Positions 43,610 to 52,171 of a stretch of DNA of 64,000 bases are shown here, one piece after another. The translations under genes were made by a program, and so were the position numbers. The notes beneath the pieces were generated by a model. It searched no databases. It was not told the origin of the DNA and saw only the letters and a program-made list of their open reading frames with translations. This DNA comes from JAJPXC01 sp964628905 (GTDB lineage Bacteria > Bacteroidota > Bacteroidia > Bacteroidales > Muribaculaceae), in assembly GCA_964628905.1 (NCBI GenBank), contig CAZVNS010000007.1, positions 1-64,000 of the forward strand, read 5' to 3'. Position 1 is the stretch's first letter. Each line of letters starts with the position of its first letter.

Positions 43610-43638
43610 GGGTCAGAAACACAAAATCACTCGCAATC

Positions 43639-44451
43639 GTGAACAAAAACTGGTTAATACGCTCACTCACAGGCATTGTATATATAGCTGTGATTGTGGC
43701 CGGAGTGTTGCTTGGCGGTCCCTACTACTGGGCGATGACCCTTCTGTTGGCAATCCCCGCCGTCATGGAGTTTGAGCGCATCACTTTGAAAGATGTACAT
43801 GTGTCGTCAGCCGCCACGATACTCGATATCGCGGCCACGGCGTTAATCGTATCGACGACCGCCTTTCCGCAGTTGAACAGCACTTGGATGCCATTAATAC
43901 TTCTTACGATGATAGTGCGCATGGTATCACTGCTTTACAACTATAGCGAAGACCCTATACGGTCGATTACAAGCTCACTTTCGGCACTCATCTACATAGC
44001 CGTGCCAATAGCCTTGATGGGCATGATAGAGTTGGTTCGCCCCCACTTGCTGCTGCTGACGTTCGTGCTGATATGGCTCAACGACACGGGGGCATTCGTG
44101 GTAGGTTCCCTGTTGGGACGCCACCGCCTGTTTGAGCGCATATCCCCCAAGAAATCGTGGGAGGGCTTCTTCGGCGGCATGGTTTTCGCCATCGGAGCCG
44201 CCATAGCCGCAGGCGAACTGATGCCTGGCTACCTCCACCTCACGGTGCTGCAATCCACGCTGTTAGGGGTGATTGTGACCGTAGCCGCCACATATGGCGA
44301 CCTGATAGAGTCGTGTCTCAAGCGCAACGCCGGCGTTAAGGACTCTGGCGCACTCCTGCCGGGACACGGCGGCATGCTCGACCGCATAGACTCGCTGCTG
44401 CTGGTGATGCCCTGCGTGGCCCTGTATCTTTTTGCTATTTATATATTTTAA
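43639..44451 (+). CDS. cdsA: Phosphatidate cytidylyltransferase (CDP-diglyceride synthase)
   Basis: Makes CDP-diacylglycerol from phosphatidate and CTP in the inner membrane. The 270-residue protein has about seven or eight transmembrane helices and the family signature near the C-terminus: SPKKSWEGFFGG, GDLIESCLKRNAGVKDSG and PGHGGMLDRIDSLL. The start is the GTG at 43639 (NKNWLIRSLTG), because no ATG lies between the promoter and the first helix. purM begins 2 nt after the stop. Confidence 0.93.
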   Translation: MNKNWLIRSLTGIVYIAVIVAGVLLGGPYYWAMTLLLAIPAVMEFERITLKDVHVSSAATILDIAATALIVSTTAFPQLNSTWMPLILLTMIVRMVSLLYNYSEDPIRSITSSLSALIYIAVPIALMGMIELVRPHLLLLTFVLIWLNDTGAFVVGSLLGRHRLFERISPKKSWEGFFGGMVFAIGAAIAAGELMPGYLHLTVLQSTLLGVIVTVAATYGDLIESCLKRNAGVKDSGALLPGHGGMLDRIDSLLLVMPCVALYLFAIYIF

Positions 44452-44453
44452 CC

Positions 44454-45620
44454 ATGTCTGACCAACGATATATGATGCGTGGCGTGTCGGCCGCCAAGGA
44501 GGATGTGCACCGCGCCATCCGCAATGTCGACAAAGGAATCTTCCCCCAAGCATTCTGCAAGATCATCCCCGACGTGCTGGGAGGTGACCCTGAGTATTGC
44601 AACATAATGCACGCCGACGGCGCCGGCACGAAGTCATCACTCGCCTACATCTACTGGCGCGAGACGGGCGACCTGAGCGTATGGCGCGGCATAGCCCGCG
44701 ACGCCCTGGTGATGAACACCGACGACCTGCTCTGCGTGGGCGCCACCGACAATATCCTGGTGTCATCCACCATCGGCCGCAACAAGATGCTCATACCCGG
44801 CGAAGTCATAGCCGAGATCATCAACGGCACCGAGGAAGTCCTGGAGCAGATGCGCTCATGGGGCATCTCGATCTACTCCACCGGCGGCGAGACGGCCGAT
44901 GTGGGCGACCTGGTGCGCACCATCATCGTCGACTCCACAGTGACCTGCCGCATGCGCCGCGACCAGGTGATCAACAACGCCAATATAGCCGGTGGCGACG
45001 TCATAGTCGGACTCGCATCGTTCGGCCAGGCAAAATATGAGACACAGTACAACGGCGGCATGGGCTCCAACGGCCTCACCTCAGCCCGTCACGACGTGTT
45101 CGCCAAATATCTCGCCAAGAAATACCCCGAGAGCTTCGACGCCGCAGTGCCCGACGAGCTGGCATACTCAGGATCGGTAAGCCTGACTGACACCGTCGAG
45201 GGCACACCCGTCGACGCCGGACACCTCGTGCTCTCCCCCACCCGCACCTACGCCCCGGTGATCAAGCAGATACTCGACCATATTCGCCCGCAGATCCACG
45301 GCATGGTCCACTGCACCGGCGGCGCGCAGACCAAGGTGATGCACTTCGTCAGCTGTAAGCATGTGATCAAGGACAACCTCTTCCCCACCCCGCCCCTGTT
45401 TGAGCTGATAGCCCGCGAGTCGGGCACCGACTACCGGGAGATGTACCGCGTGTTCAACATGGGTCACCGCATGGAGATCTACGTGGCCCCCGACGATGCT
45501 CAGCGGGTGATCGACATAGCCCGGGCCATGGGCATCGACGCCCGCATCGTAGGCCGCGTCGAGGACGCCCCCACCAACCGCCTGACCATCATTTCAGACA
45601 AAGGCACCTTTGAATATTAG
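44454..45620 (+). CDS. purM: Phosphoribosylformylglycinamidine cyclo-ligase
   Basis: Converts FGAM to AIR with ATP in purine synthesis. At 388 residues it is somewhat longer than the E. coli enzyme (345). It has the PurM features: HADGAGTKSSLAYIYW (nucleotide/metal loop), MNTDDLLCVGATD, STGGETADVGDLV and MVHCTGGAQTKV. It forms a two-gene transcript with cdsA. purE is elsewhere in the window (10.5 kb), so the purine genes are scattered. Confidence 0.92.
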   Translation: MSDQRYMMRGVSAAKEDVHRAIRNVDKGIFPQAFCKIIPDVLGGDPEYCNIMHADGAGTKSSLAYIYWRETGDLSVWRGIARDALVMNTDDLLCVGATDNILVSSTIGRNKMLIPGEVIAEIINGTEEVLEQMRSWGISIYSTGGETADVGDLVRTIIVDSTVTCRMRRDQVINNANIAGGDVIVGLASFGQAKYETQYNGGMGSNGLTSARHDVFAKYLAKKYPESFDAAVPDELAYSGSVSLTDTVEGTPVDAGHLVLSPTRTYAPVIKQILDHIRPQIHGMVHCTGGAQTKVMHFVSCKHVIKDNLFPTPPLFELIARESGTDYREMYRVFNMGHRMEIYVAPDDAQRVIDIARAMGIDARIVGRVEDAPTNRLTIISDKGTFEY

Positions 45621-45622
45621 CT

Positions 45623-45660
45623 CCCCGCCCACAAGCAGGTCGCTCCCCGGAGCGTCCGCG
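45623..45660. repeat. REP-like palindrome, copy E
   Basis: CCCCGCCCACAAGCAGG then GTCGCTCCCCGGAGCGTCCGCG lies between purM and the DUF3332 gene. Its right edge abuts the promoter of the latter. Confidence 0.8.
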
Positions 45661-45661
45661 A

Positions 45662-45669
45662 TAACTTTG
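45662..45669 (+). promoter_or_regulatory. Promoter -7 element of the DUF3332 gene
   Basis: TAACTTTG begins directly at the end of REP copy E and lies 78 nt before the ATG. Confidence 0.6.
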
Positions 45670-45747
45670 GCGTTACTGTAAACAATTGCTGGCGACAGCG
45701 TGTTATCTGTTAAACAAATTAATAATTCACCATAACTCCAACACATT

Positions 45748-46296
45748 ATGAAAAAGAAGTATCTATCAGTGGCTATAATCCTGACCGTGGCAGCGTCGCT
45801 GACCGTTACATCGTGCATCGGCAGCTTCAGCCTCACCAACAAACTCCTGGGATGGAACCGCAAAATCTCCAACAAGTTTGTCAACGAGGTGGTATTCTTC
45901 GCCTTCTGGATTGTGCCCGTATATGAGGTTTCAGCACTCGCCGACTTCCTGGTGATCAACTCCATCGAATTCTGGAGCGGCAACAACCCCGTGGCATCCG
46001 GCACCCGCATGATCCAAGGCGAAAACGGCCGATATATGGTAAATTGCGACGGCAAGGGCTACACCATCACCTCCGAGGCCGACGGCTCAGTGGTGCGCCT
46101 CGATTTTGACCAGCCCTCACAGACCTGGAGCGTGGTCACCGCCGAAGGTGAGACCTACCCCTTCATGACATTTGTCGACGACACCCACGTGCAGGTGCCC
46201 GCCGCCGACGGCTCCACAATGATAGTCGAACTGTCAGACGCCGGCATGTACGCCTACCGCAACGCCGTCACCGCCTCACAGTGGGCCAGCAGATAA
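45748..46296 (+). CDS. DUF3332-family lipoprotein
   Basis: A 182-residue lipoprotein. The signal peptide ends in the lipobox LTVTSC, followed by the DUF3332 core: SFSLTNKLLGWNRKISNKFV, NEVVFFAFWIVPVYEV and ADFLVINSIEFWSGNNP. The hydrophobic stretch AFWIVPVYEVSALADFLVI may sit in the membrane. A beta-rich C-terminal half follows. Function unknown. A leader of about 70 nt separates it from its promoter. Confidence 0.85.
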   Translation: MKKKYLSVAIILTVAASLTVTSCIGSFSLTNKLLGWNRKISNKFVNEVVFFAFWIVPVYEVSALADFLVINSIEFWSGNNPVASGTRMIQGENGRYMVNCDGKGYTITSEADGSVVRLDFDQPSQTWSVVTAEGETYPFMTFVDDTHVQVPAADGSTMIVELSDAGMYAYRNAVTASQWASR

Positions 46297-46373
46297 GCTA
46301 TTCTGATACACTACATTGGCAGCCCCGGGCACTATGACGCTCGGGGCTATGCCACAATCTACATCTTATCACT

Positions 46374-48131
46374 ATGAAACAACTATCACTTATCACATTT
46401 GCCCTCATACCCCTTGCGCTGTCAGCCGGTGATGCCGACGCCATCCGCGTCAACCAGATCGGCTACCTCCCTGACGACATCAAAGCCGCCGTGTGGATGA
46501 TCGCCGACGAGCTCCCCAACTCCTCACCCGTGATAACCAACGTCGCCACCGGTCGCGAGTTCAGCCCCGACTCCGTAGTCGAGTACAACCCATGGCAACC
46601 CATGGCAGCAACACGCCGCATCTACTTCACATCGGCCACTGATCCGGGAGAATACGTGATCATGGCAGGCTCAACGGAGTCGCCACGCTTCCGTATCGGC
46701 GCAGACATCTATAAGGGACTCAACGAGATACCGCTCCACTACATGCGTCAGCAGCGTTGCGGCTACAATCCCTCGCTCGACACCCAGTGCCATCAGCACG
46801 ACGGCATACTCGTGCTCGCCGACACCCTCACCGGGCAGCATGTCGACGTGCGTGGCGGTTGGCACGACGCCAGCGACTATCTCCAATATCTCACCACCTC
46901 GGCCAACGCCGTCTACCAGATGCTGTGGGCCTACCGCGAGAACCCCCAGGTGTGGGCCGACGAATACGACGCTGCCGGGCGCCCCGGAGCCAACGGCGTG
47001 GCCGACATACTCGACGAGGCCCGTTGGGGGTTGGAATGGATGCAGCGCATGAACCCCCGCGACTCCCTATATCTCAATCAGATAGCCGATGACCGCGACC
47101 ACCGCTTCGCCGGGCTCCCCGCTGATGACAACGTCGACTACGGCTGGGGCGCTGGCAAGGACCGCCCCGTGTTCCCCTGCTACGGCGCGCCCTACGGTCT
47201 CGACAAATACAAGAACCGCTCCCGCGGCTTAGCCTCCTCGGTAGGCAAATTCGCCTCATCGTTCGCCTTAGGCTCAATGGTGTTCAGCGACATCGACCCC
47301 GAATTTGCCGCCGACCTCGACCGCCGCTCAGCCACCGCCTACGAGGTGGCAAAAGCCAACCCCGGACAGTGCCAGACCGCCTGCACCGTATCACCATACT
47401 TCTATGAGGAGGACAACTGGGTCGACGACATGGAGCTCGCCGCCATCACCCGCTATCTCAGCTCAGGTGACCACAACTACCGCACCGACGCCATCAACTA
47501 CGGCCGCCTGGAGCCGGTGACCCCATGGATGGGAGCCGACTCAGCCCGCCACTACCAGTTCTACCCCTTCGTCAACTTAGGCCACCCCTCGCTCGCCCGC
47601 GACAAGGAGGGGAAAGTGTCTCAGGAGTTCATCCGCAACATGCGCTCAGGCTTGCGACGCGTAGCCGACCGCGGTGAAAACGCCTTCCTCAACGGCGTGC
47701 CATTCATCTGGTGCAGCAACAACCTCACAGCCGGACTCGTCACCCAAGCCATGCTCTACCGCGACATCACCGGCGACAACCAATTCCGGGAGATGGAGAC
47801 CGCGGCCCGCGACTGGCTCTTCGGCGCCAACCCCTGGGGGCAGTGCATGATCGTAGGGATGCCCGGCGTAGCGTCATCACCCGGCGACCCCCACTCAGCC
47901 CTTACCAACCTTGAGCAAATCGAGGTCACCGGTGGACTGGTCGACGGCCCCGTCTACGCCAACACCTACAACTCACTGTGGGGCGTAAACCTACGCAACC
48001 CCGACAAATTCGCCCCCTACCAAAACTCCACAGTGGTCTACCACGACGACTACCAGGACTACTCCACCAACGAGCCCACCATGGACGGTACCGCCTCGCT
48101 CACCTACCTCCTGGGCCGCCTCGCTCGCTAA
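46374..48131 (+). CDS. Glycoside hydrolase family 9 (endo/exo-glucanase type)
   Basis: A 585-residue exported enzyme with a short signal peptide (LITFALIPLALSAGDADA). An N-terminal immunoglobulin-like CelD_N domain (IRVNQIGYLPDDIKAAV, about 24-105) precedes a GH9 (alpha/alpha)6 barrel. The nucleophile-side motif GGWHDASDYLQY (161-172; D165, D168) and the C-terminal proton-donor region NEPTMDGTASLTYLLG (E567) are present. The family hydrolyses beta-1,4- or mixed-linkage glucans. No SusC/D pair or other CAZyme gene is adjacent, so it is not in a classical polysaccharide utilisation locus. Confidence 0.9.
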   Translation: MKQLSLITFALIPLALSAGDADAIRVNQIGYLPDDIKAAVWMIADELPNSSPVITNVATGREFSPDSVVEYNPWQPMAATRRIYFTSATDPGEYVIMAGSTESPRFRIGADIYKGLNEIPLHYMRQQRCGYNPSLDTQCHQHDGILVLADTLTGQHVDVRGGWHDASDYLQYLTTSANAVYQMLWAYRENPQVWADEYDAAGRPGANGVADILDEARWGLEWMQRMNPRDSLYLNQIADDRDHRFAGLPADDNVDYGWGAGKDRPVFPCYGAPYGLDKYKNRSRGLASSVGKFASSFALGSMVFSDIDPEFAADLDRRSATAYEVAKANPGQCQTACTVSPYFYEEDNWVDDMELAAITRYLSSGDHNYRTDAINYGRLEPVTPWMGADSARHYQFYPFVNLGHPSLARDKEGKVSQEFIRNMRSGLRRVADRGENAFLNGVPFIWCSNNLTAGLVTQAMLYRDITGDNQFREMETAARDWLFGANPWGQCMIVGMPGVASSPGDPHSALTNLEQIEVTGGLVDGPVYANTYNSLWGVNLRNPDKFAPYQNSTVVYHDDYQDYSTNEPTMDGTASLTYLLGRLAR

Positions 48132-48140
48132 CCACAACCA

Positions 48141-48284
48141 TCGTTATCGCGGACGCCTCCCGTTATCGCGGACTCTCCAAGGAGCAATGCGATTCTAATA
48201 AAGTGGATGTAGCGCCCTGGCCGGGCGCATCCACGCCTGAACCGCCGCCTTCCGCAAGCCAGCTCGTACCTCGCTGGCATGCGG
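48141..48284. repeat. Palindromic repeats after the GH9 gene
   Basis: Three elements lie in this gene-free stretch. CGTTATCGCGGAC occurs twice (48141 and about 48160) as in REP tails. TGGATG-TA-GCGCCC...GGGCGC-ATCCA forms a hairpin at 48204-48233. CCGCAAGCCAGC...GCTGGCATGCGG forms a second at 48252-48284 with one mismatch. One of them probably terminates GH9 transcription. Confidence 0.6.
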
Positions 48285-48354
48285 ATATATAGAGGATTGC
48301 CCTGCGGGCTATGCCCCACTTGGGGTCGTTGAGCTGAAAACCTTGCGGGGCGCG

Positions 48355-48386
48355 TTTGCGTTATTTAACAAAATGGAGTATATTTG
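48355..48386 (+). promoter_or_regulatory. Promoter (-33 and -7) of the META lipoprotein gene
   Basis: TTTG at 48355-48358 and TATATTTG at 48379-48386 are separated by 20 nt, a full Bacteroidetes promoter. It lies 22 nt before the ATG. Confidence 0.75.
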
Positions 48387-48408
48387 TCACTGATAAAACT
48401 CATATCCG

Positions 48409-49257
48409 ATGAAAATATCTATAGTTCTGATGGTTGCCACAACCATGCTGTCAGCCACATCGTGCTCGATGCTCAATAAATACACGGCGCCTAAAGCCAA
48501 GCCCGCCGCCACTACCGCCGCCATCGCAGCCGATTCGGCGCCCGTGGCTAAATTCGCGCCCGGCGAATGGACCATCTACACCGTCGACGGATATCAGCTC
48601 ACAGGCGACGAGCGTCCATACATCACCTTCGACCCCGCAACCGGCCGCTTCTACGGTTCCAACGGCTGCAACACCATCAATGGCGACTACCTCGTGAAGG
48701 GCAACAGCCTGACACTTAGCAATATCATCACCACAATGCGCTATTGCCCCGAGGCTGAATATGAGCTGAAAATCAACAACGCCCTCAACCTGGTGCACTC
48801 ATTCGCCGTGTCAAACATCGGCAACGAAAGCTATATGACGCTGATGAACAATCAGGGGAAAACACTGATGGTGATACGCAAGCACAACATGGACTATATC
48901 AACGGTTTATGGCAAATCTACGCCATCAACGGCAACAAGGTTGACCAGAAGCAGTACCCCGACCTGCAAGTGACCTTCGACGTGGACGAGCTGCGCATCC
49001 ATGGCAACACGGGTTGCAACGTGTTCAACGGCAACATGATTATCGACCCCGACAAGACCGACGCGATGCAGTTCACCGATATGGCCACTACCTTACGTGC
49101 TTGTCCCAACCAAGCACTTGAGACCGAGCTGCTTTTAGCCTTGGAGTCAGTTGACCGAGCACGGCCCAACGGCGCTGACGCAGTGGAGCTGCTTGACCAG
49201 TACGGCAAACCCCTCATCACACTCCACCGAATAAAGGAGACAGGTGACAGGAGATAG
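48409..49257 (+). CDS. Lipoprotein with two META domains
   Basis: A 282-residue lipoprotein (lipobox LSATSC). An Ala/Pro-rich spacer precedes two META (HslJ-like) domains: about 52-155 with ITFDPATGRFYGSNGCNTIN and TTMRYCPEAEYELK, and about 160-278 with VTFDVDELRIHGNTGCNVFN and TTLRACPNQALETE. The paired cysteines in each repeat (GCN...C) may form disulfides. META proteins are associated with envelope stress and drug resistance in other bacteria; no specific role can be given here. The stop lies in the GGAGACAG-rich stretch just before ispE. Confidence 0.85.
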   Translation: MKISIVLMVATTMLSATSCSMLNKYTAPKAKPAATTAAIAADSAPVAKFAPGEWTIYTVDGYQLTGDERPYITFDPATGRFYGSNGCNTINGDYLVKGNSLTLSNIITTMRYCPEAEYELKINNALNLVHSFAVSNIGNESYMTLMNNQGKTLMVIRKHNMDYINGLWQIYAINGNKVDQKQYPDLQVTFDVDELRIHGNTGCNVFNGNMIIDPDKTDAMQFTDMATTLRACPNQALETELLLALESVDRARPNGADAVELLDQYGKPLITLHRIKETGDRR

Positions 49258-49267
49258 GAGACAGACT

Positions 49268-50149
49268 ATGCTTGTATTCACGAAGTCAAAAATAAACCTC
49301 GGTCTCCAAATCACCGGGCGGCTCGACAACGGCTACCACACGCTCAACACCGTGATGTGGCCCATAGGCTGGGGCGACATCCTCGAAGTAGTACCCGCAG
49401 CCGATCAGTACAACACCTCTCTCACCATCACCGGCCGACAAGTCGATTGCCCGATGGAGAAGAACCTTGTAATCAAAGCCCTGCGAGCCTTAGAGCGGCA
49501 AATCAACCGACCAATACCAATCGACATATATCTGCGCAAGATTGTGCCCGACGGCGCCGGGTTAGGTGGCGGTTCGGCCGACGCATCGGCCATGCTCATG
49601 CTGCTCAACCGCATGTTCAAGCTCAATTTCAGCCACGAAACACTCACTGAAATATCTGCCACGATAGGCGCCGACTGCCCATTCTTCATCAGCGCGACAC
49701 CCCAACTCGCCACAGACACCGGCGCCACCCTCAATCCCATCGACATCCCCGCCATGGACGATGTCGAGATACTTGTGGTCAAGCCCCCGGTTGCCGTCAG
49801 CACCGCCCAAGCCTACGCCGGCATCGACAGCTGCCTGCTCGACACTACTCACCCTGTCACACCGACAGTAGGGCCGCACCCCGGTGCGTCCGCGGATATC
49901 ACAGACATCCTCTCCCGCCCCATCATCGAATGGCGCGACCTGCTGGTCAACGACTTCGAGCGCAGCGTGTTCCCCCAACTCCCCATCCTGGCCGACATCA
50001 AGCAGCAACTCTACGATTTGGGCGCACTCTACGCCTCGATGTCAGGCTCAGGTTCAGCCCTATACGGCCTCTTCGCCCCCGGCACACACCCCACAGCACT
50101 CCCCGCCACTTGGGCCGACTACTCCGTTTGGACCTCCTCCCCCAAGTAG
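49268..50149 (+). CDS. ispE: 4-diphosphocytidyl-2-C-methyl-D-erythritol kinase
   Basis: GHMP-family kinase of the MEP isoprenoid pathway. The 293-residue protein has the N-terminal SKINLGLQITGRLDNGYH, the phosphate loop PDGAGLGGGSADASA, GADCPFFI and the C-terminal ASMSGSGSALYGLF. The ATG at 49268 (MLVFTKSKIN) is used; the upstream in-frame extension lies inside the META gene. About residues 200-209 (TVGPHPGASAD) are encoded by a degenerate REP palindrome, in a loop ahead of NDFERSVFPQLP. Repeated GGAGACAG/GGAGATAG units occur just before the start and are unusual for this genome. Confidence 0.93.
   Translation: MLVFTKSKINLGLQITGRLDNGYHTLNTVMWPIGWGDILEVVPAADQYNTSLTITGRQVDCPMEKNLVIKALRALERQINRPIPIDIYLRKIVPDGAGLGGGSADASAMLMLLNRMFKLNFSHETLTEISATIGADCPFFISATPQLATDTGATLNPIDIPAMDDVEILVVKPPVAVSTAQAYAGIDSCLLDTTHPVTPTVGPHPGASADITDILSRPIIEWRDLLVNDFERSVFPQLPILADIKQQLYDLGALYASMSGSGSALYGLFAPGTHPTALPATWADYSVWTSSPK
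49865..49895. repeat. REP-like palindrome, copy F, inside ispE
   Basis: CAGTAGGGCCGCACCCCGGTGC followed by GTCCGCGGA keeps the arrangement of the family with compensating changes (GCaCC/GGtGC), so the stem is preserved within the reading frame. Confidence 0.65.
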
Positions 50150-50178
50150 CATCGCAGTCGTTACCGCAGACGATATCG

Positions 50179-50213
50179 CGGCCGCTCTGGGGAGCGACCC
50201 TACTTGTGGGCGG
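50179..50213. repeat. REP-like palindrome, copy G (inverted)
   Basis: The reverse complement reads CCGCCCACAAGTAGGG-TCGCTCCCCAGAGCGGC. It lies in the gap between convergent ispE and the 106-residue orphan and could end both transcripts. TATCGCGG motifs flank it on both sides. Confidence 0.8.
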
Positions 50214-50247
50214 TATCGCGGTAAAAATAAATTGTTTACTTCGGCGG

Positions 50248-50568
50248 TTACGTCAAGGAGAGTATTATCGCCGGCTCACCGGGGGCGGCGAGCAGCGATG
50301 AGGCGCAGAGCCATGCGTGTATCTTGTCAATCGACATCCCCAGGGCCACCATCCGCTCAAGGTCGTCGAGCAGGAACTCTGACAACGCCTCAGGGCGCAA
50401 CAGCACCACGTCGGAGTTGGTCCATACTGTGTTAGGCGTTTCATGAGTATAGGGCTCCACCGTCACGGAGCCGTCAGCGAGCGTGGTCACGAGCGACAGC
50501 CCGTCGATGCCGTCGGCCGACAGCAGGTGCCGCGCCAGAATGCGGTCAGATGACGGTAGCGGCTGCAT
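50248..50568 (-). CDS. Hypothetical protein of 106 residues
   Basis: I do not recognise this family. The ATG at 50568 gives MQPLPSSDRILARHLLSADG followed by a beta-like SLVTTLADGSVTVEPYTHET. It then runs VWTNSDVVLLRPEALSEFLLDDLERMVALG and a C-terminal helix with IHAWLCASSLLAA. There is no signal peptide. It overlaps the 3' end of the DUF4296 lipoprotein gene by 23 nt and is the last gene of the ileS operon, so expression is likely coupled. A Lon-substrate or leucine-aminopeptidase-like fold cannot be inferred from this sequence. Confidence 0.6.
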   Translation of the reverse strand: MQPLPSSDRILARHLLSADGIDGLSLVTTLADGSVTVEPYTHETPNTVWTNSDVVLLRPEALSEFLLDDLERMVALGMSIDKIHAWLCASSLLAAPGEPAIILSLT

Positions 50569-51511
50569 TGTTGGAGCGCAACTTCTTGCTGTTGGGGTTT
50601 GTTGCCGCAGGCGTCTGAGGCTCAATGGCAGCGGGTGTAGGCCGACTCTCCTCACTCTTTTCAGTTGCCGGCTTTAAGGCATCCTGCGCAGGCCGGGGGG
50701 CGGCGGTCGCTTTGTTGTCGCAGCGAGCTGTGCTCACGCGCTCCTGGCGATGGCGCAAGTGATAGTTGAAGCGGTCGACGCGCTTGCGTGTCAGGGATAT
50801 GGAGTCGAGGTAGATGATTTCACCCTCGGCCGGATTGGTCGACAGCAATCCGTAGATGCGCGTGGGCATGCGTGTCGAGTCAGTGTAAAGTTGCAGTTGG
50901 TTGAGCCCTTCGCCCTGGAATTGTCCGTTCTTGTACTCCGTGATGCCGTCGGGGTAGTCCACGGCGAGGATCCATTGACCGGGTTGGCGCATGTTGAGGG
51001 TCTTGAACGACCACACATATTGGTCGCCCTTCTCCCAGTTGTCGTCGGGGGTGAGGGCGAATGTGAGCACCTGCTGGGGCGAGCGCCGCGAGATAACCAC
51101 CTCGGGGGCTCCGGGCCACGTGTCGACAGAGTCACCCGCTACGCTCCCTCCGGCCCGCGCCATCGCTGCATCGGCATGCGACATGCGGTCCTCGAGTATC
51201 TCCACCATGCGCTCGTGCACCTCCACATACTTGTCGAGGTTGCGGCCGTAGTACATGAATGATGAGTCGAGCAACTCCTGACTGACACCATGCTTGAGCA
51301 ATATCGACTGCTTCAGCACCTTACGCAGCGAGTCGTTGTCACCCTTATAAAACTGCGAGCGGTTGACATCGGTCACACTCTCCGCCACATAGAGGTCGGC
51401 CATCAGGTCGGCCATCTGCTCCTTGGGGAGCACATTTTCAGGCGTGGAGTCACAAGCCGCCATCAGCAGCGCCATCAGGGCGAGGGTGAGCAGATGTAGG
51501 CGTCGCATCAT
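50546..51511 (-). CDS. DUF4296 lipoprotein
   Basis: A 321-residue lipoprotein: signal peptide with lipobox LLMAAC, then the DUF4296 domain (about 25-115; LPKEQMADLMADLYVAESV, KQSILLKHGVSQELLDSSFMYY, ILEDRM). A beta-sandwich-like region and a low-complexity, Ala/Pro/Lys-rich tail follow. Function unknown, but the gene commonly neighbours lspA in Bacteroidales, and LspA would process its own lipobox. The start overlaps the lspA stop by four bases. Confidence 0.85.
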   Translation of the reverse strand: MMRRLHLLTLALMALLMAACDSTPENVLPKEQMADLMADLYVAESVTDVNRSQFYKGDNDSLRKVLKQSILLKHGVSQELLDSSFMYYGRNLDKYVEVHERMVEILEDRMSHADAAMARAGGSVAGDSVDTWPGAPEVVISRRSPQQVLTFALTPDDNWEKGDQYVWSFKTLNMRQPGQWILAVDYPDGITEYKNGQFQGEGLNQLQLYTDSTRMPTRIYGLLSTNPAEGEIIYLDSISLTRKRVDRFNYHLRHRQERVSTARCDNKATAAPRPAQDALKPATEKSEESRPTPAAIEPQTPAATNPNSKKLRSNNAAATVI

Positions 51512-52170
51512 TGTTGGTCTGACTCCTTCTCGTCGGCCTTCTCCTCAACCTTGGCCGGCACGCCGGTTGAGGTGAGGGAGCTCGGATAGAAGAAGATGAG
51601 TATGATAATACCCACAGTAATGGCGGCGTCGGCGAAGTTGAACACCGGCTGGAAGAAGAGGAAATGTTGACCTCCCACCCACGGCATCCACTGTGGCCAG
51701 TCGAAGCTGAACAGCGGGAAATAGAGCATATCAACCACGCGCCCTAAGAACAGTGGCGCGTAACCTCCACCTTCGGGAAACATCACAGCCACCTCCGGAG
51801 GCATCGGGTTGTTGAAAATAAGGCCATAGAATACGCAGTCGATGATGTTGCCGGCGGCCCCGGCGGTGATCAGCGATAGCACTATGATATAGCCCGTGCG
51901 GACCTGCGGGTTATCCTTGATGCGGCATATATAATATATGAGCGCGCCCACGGCCACGATGCGCAGCAGCGTAAGCAGCAGTTTCGAACCGATCTCCATG
52001 CCGAAGGCCATGCCGTTATTTTCGATAAACAGCAGATGGAACCATGACGTGATCGTCAGATCCTCGCCCAGGCAGAAGTGGGTTTTCACCAAAATCTTGA
52101 GCACCTGGTCGATGATGATCACGGCGGCGATGATGACCAGCGCAAGATAACCTTTGGTCAGATGTTTCAT
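51508..52170 (-). CDS. lspA: Lipoprotein signal peptidase (signal peptidase II)
   Basis: Inner-membrane aspartyl protease that cleaves prolipoprotein signal peptides. At 220 residues it is longer than the E. coli enzyme (164), with an insertion before the last helices and a charged C-terminal tail. Catalytic aspartates lie in AAGNIIDCVF and FNFADAAITVG, and NNGMAFGM is the conserved Asn motif. The ATG at 52170 is 1 nt after the traR/dksA stop. Several of its likely substrates (META, DUF3332 and DUF4296 lipoproteins) are in this window. Confidence 0.94.
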   Translation of the reverse strand: MKHLTKGYLALVIIAAVIIIDQVLKILVKTHFCLGEDLTITSWFHLLFIENNGMAFGMEIGSKLLLTLLRIVAVGALIYYICRIKDNPQVRTGYIIVLSLITAGAAGNIIDCVFYGLIFNNPMPPEVAVMFPEGGGYAPLFLGRVVDMLYFPLFSFDWPQWMPWVGGQHFLFFQPVFNFADAAITVGIIILIFFYPSSLTSTGVPAKVEEKADEKESDQQ

Positions 52171-52171
52171 A

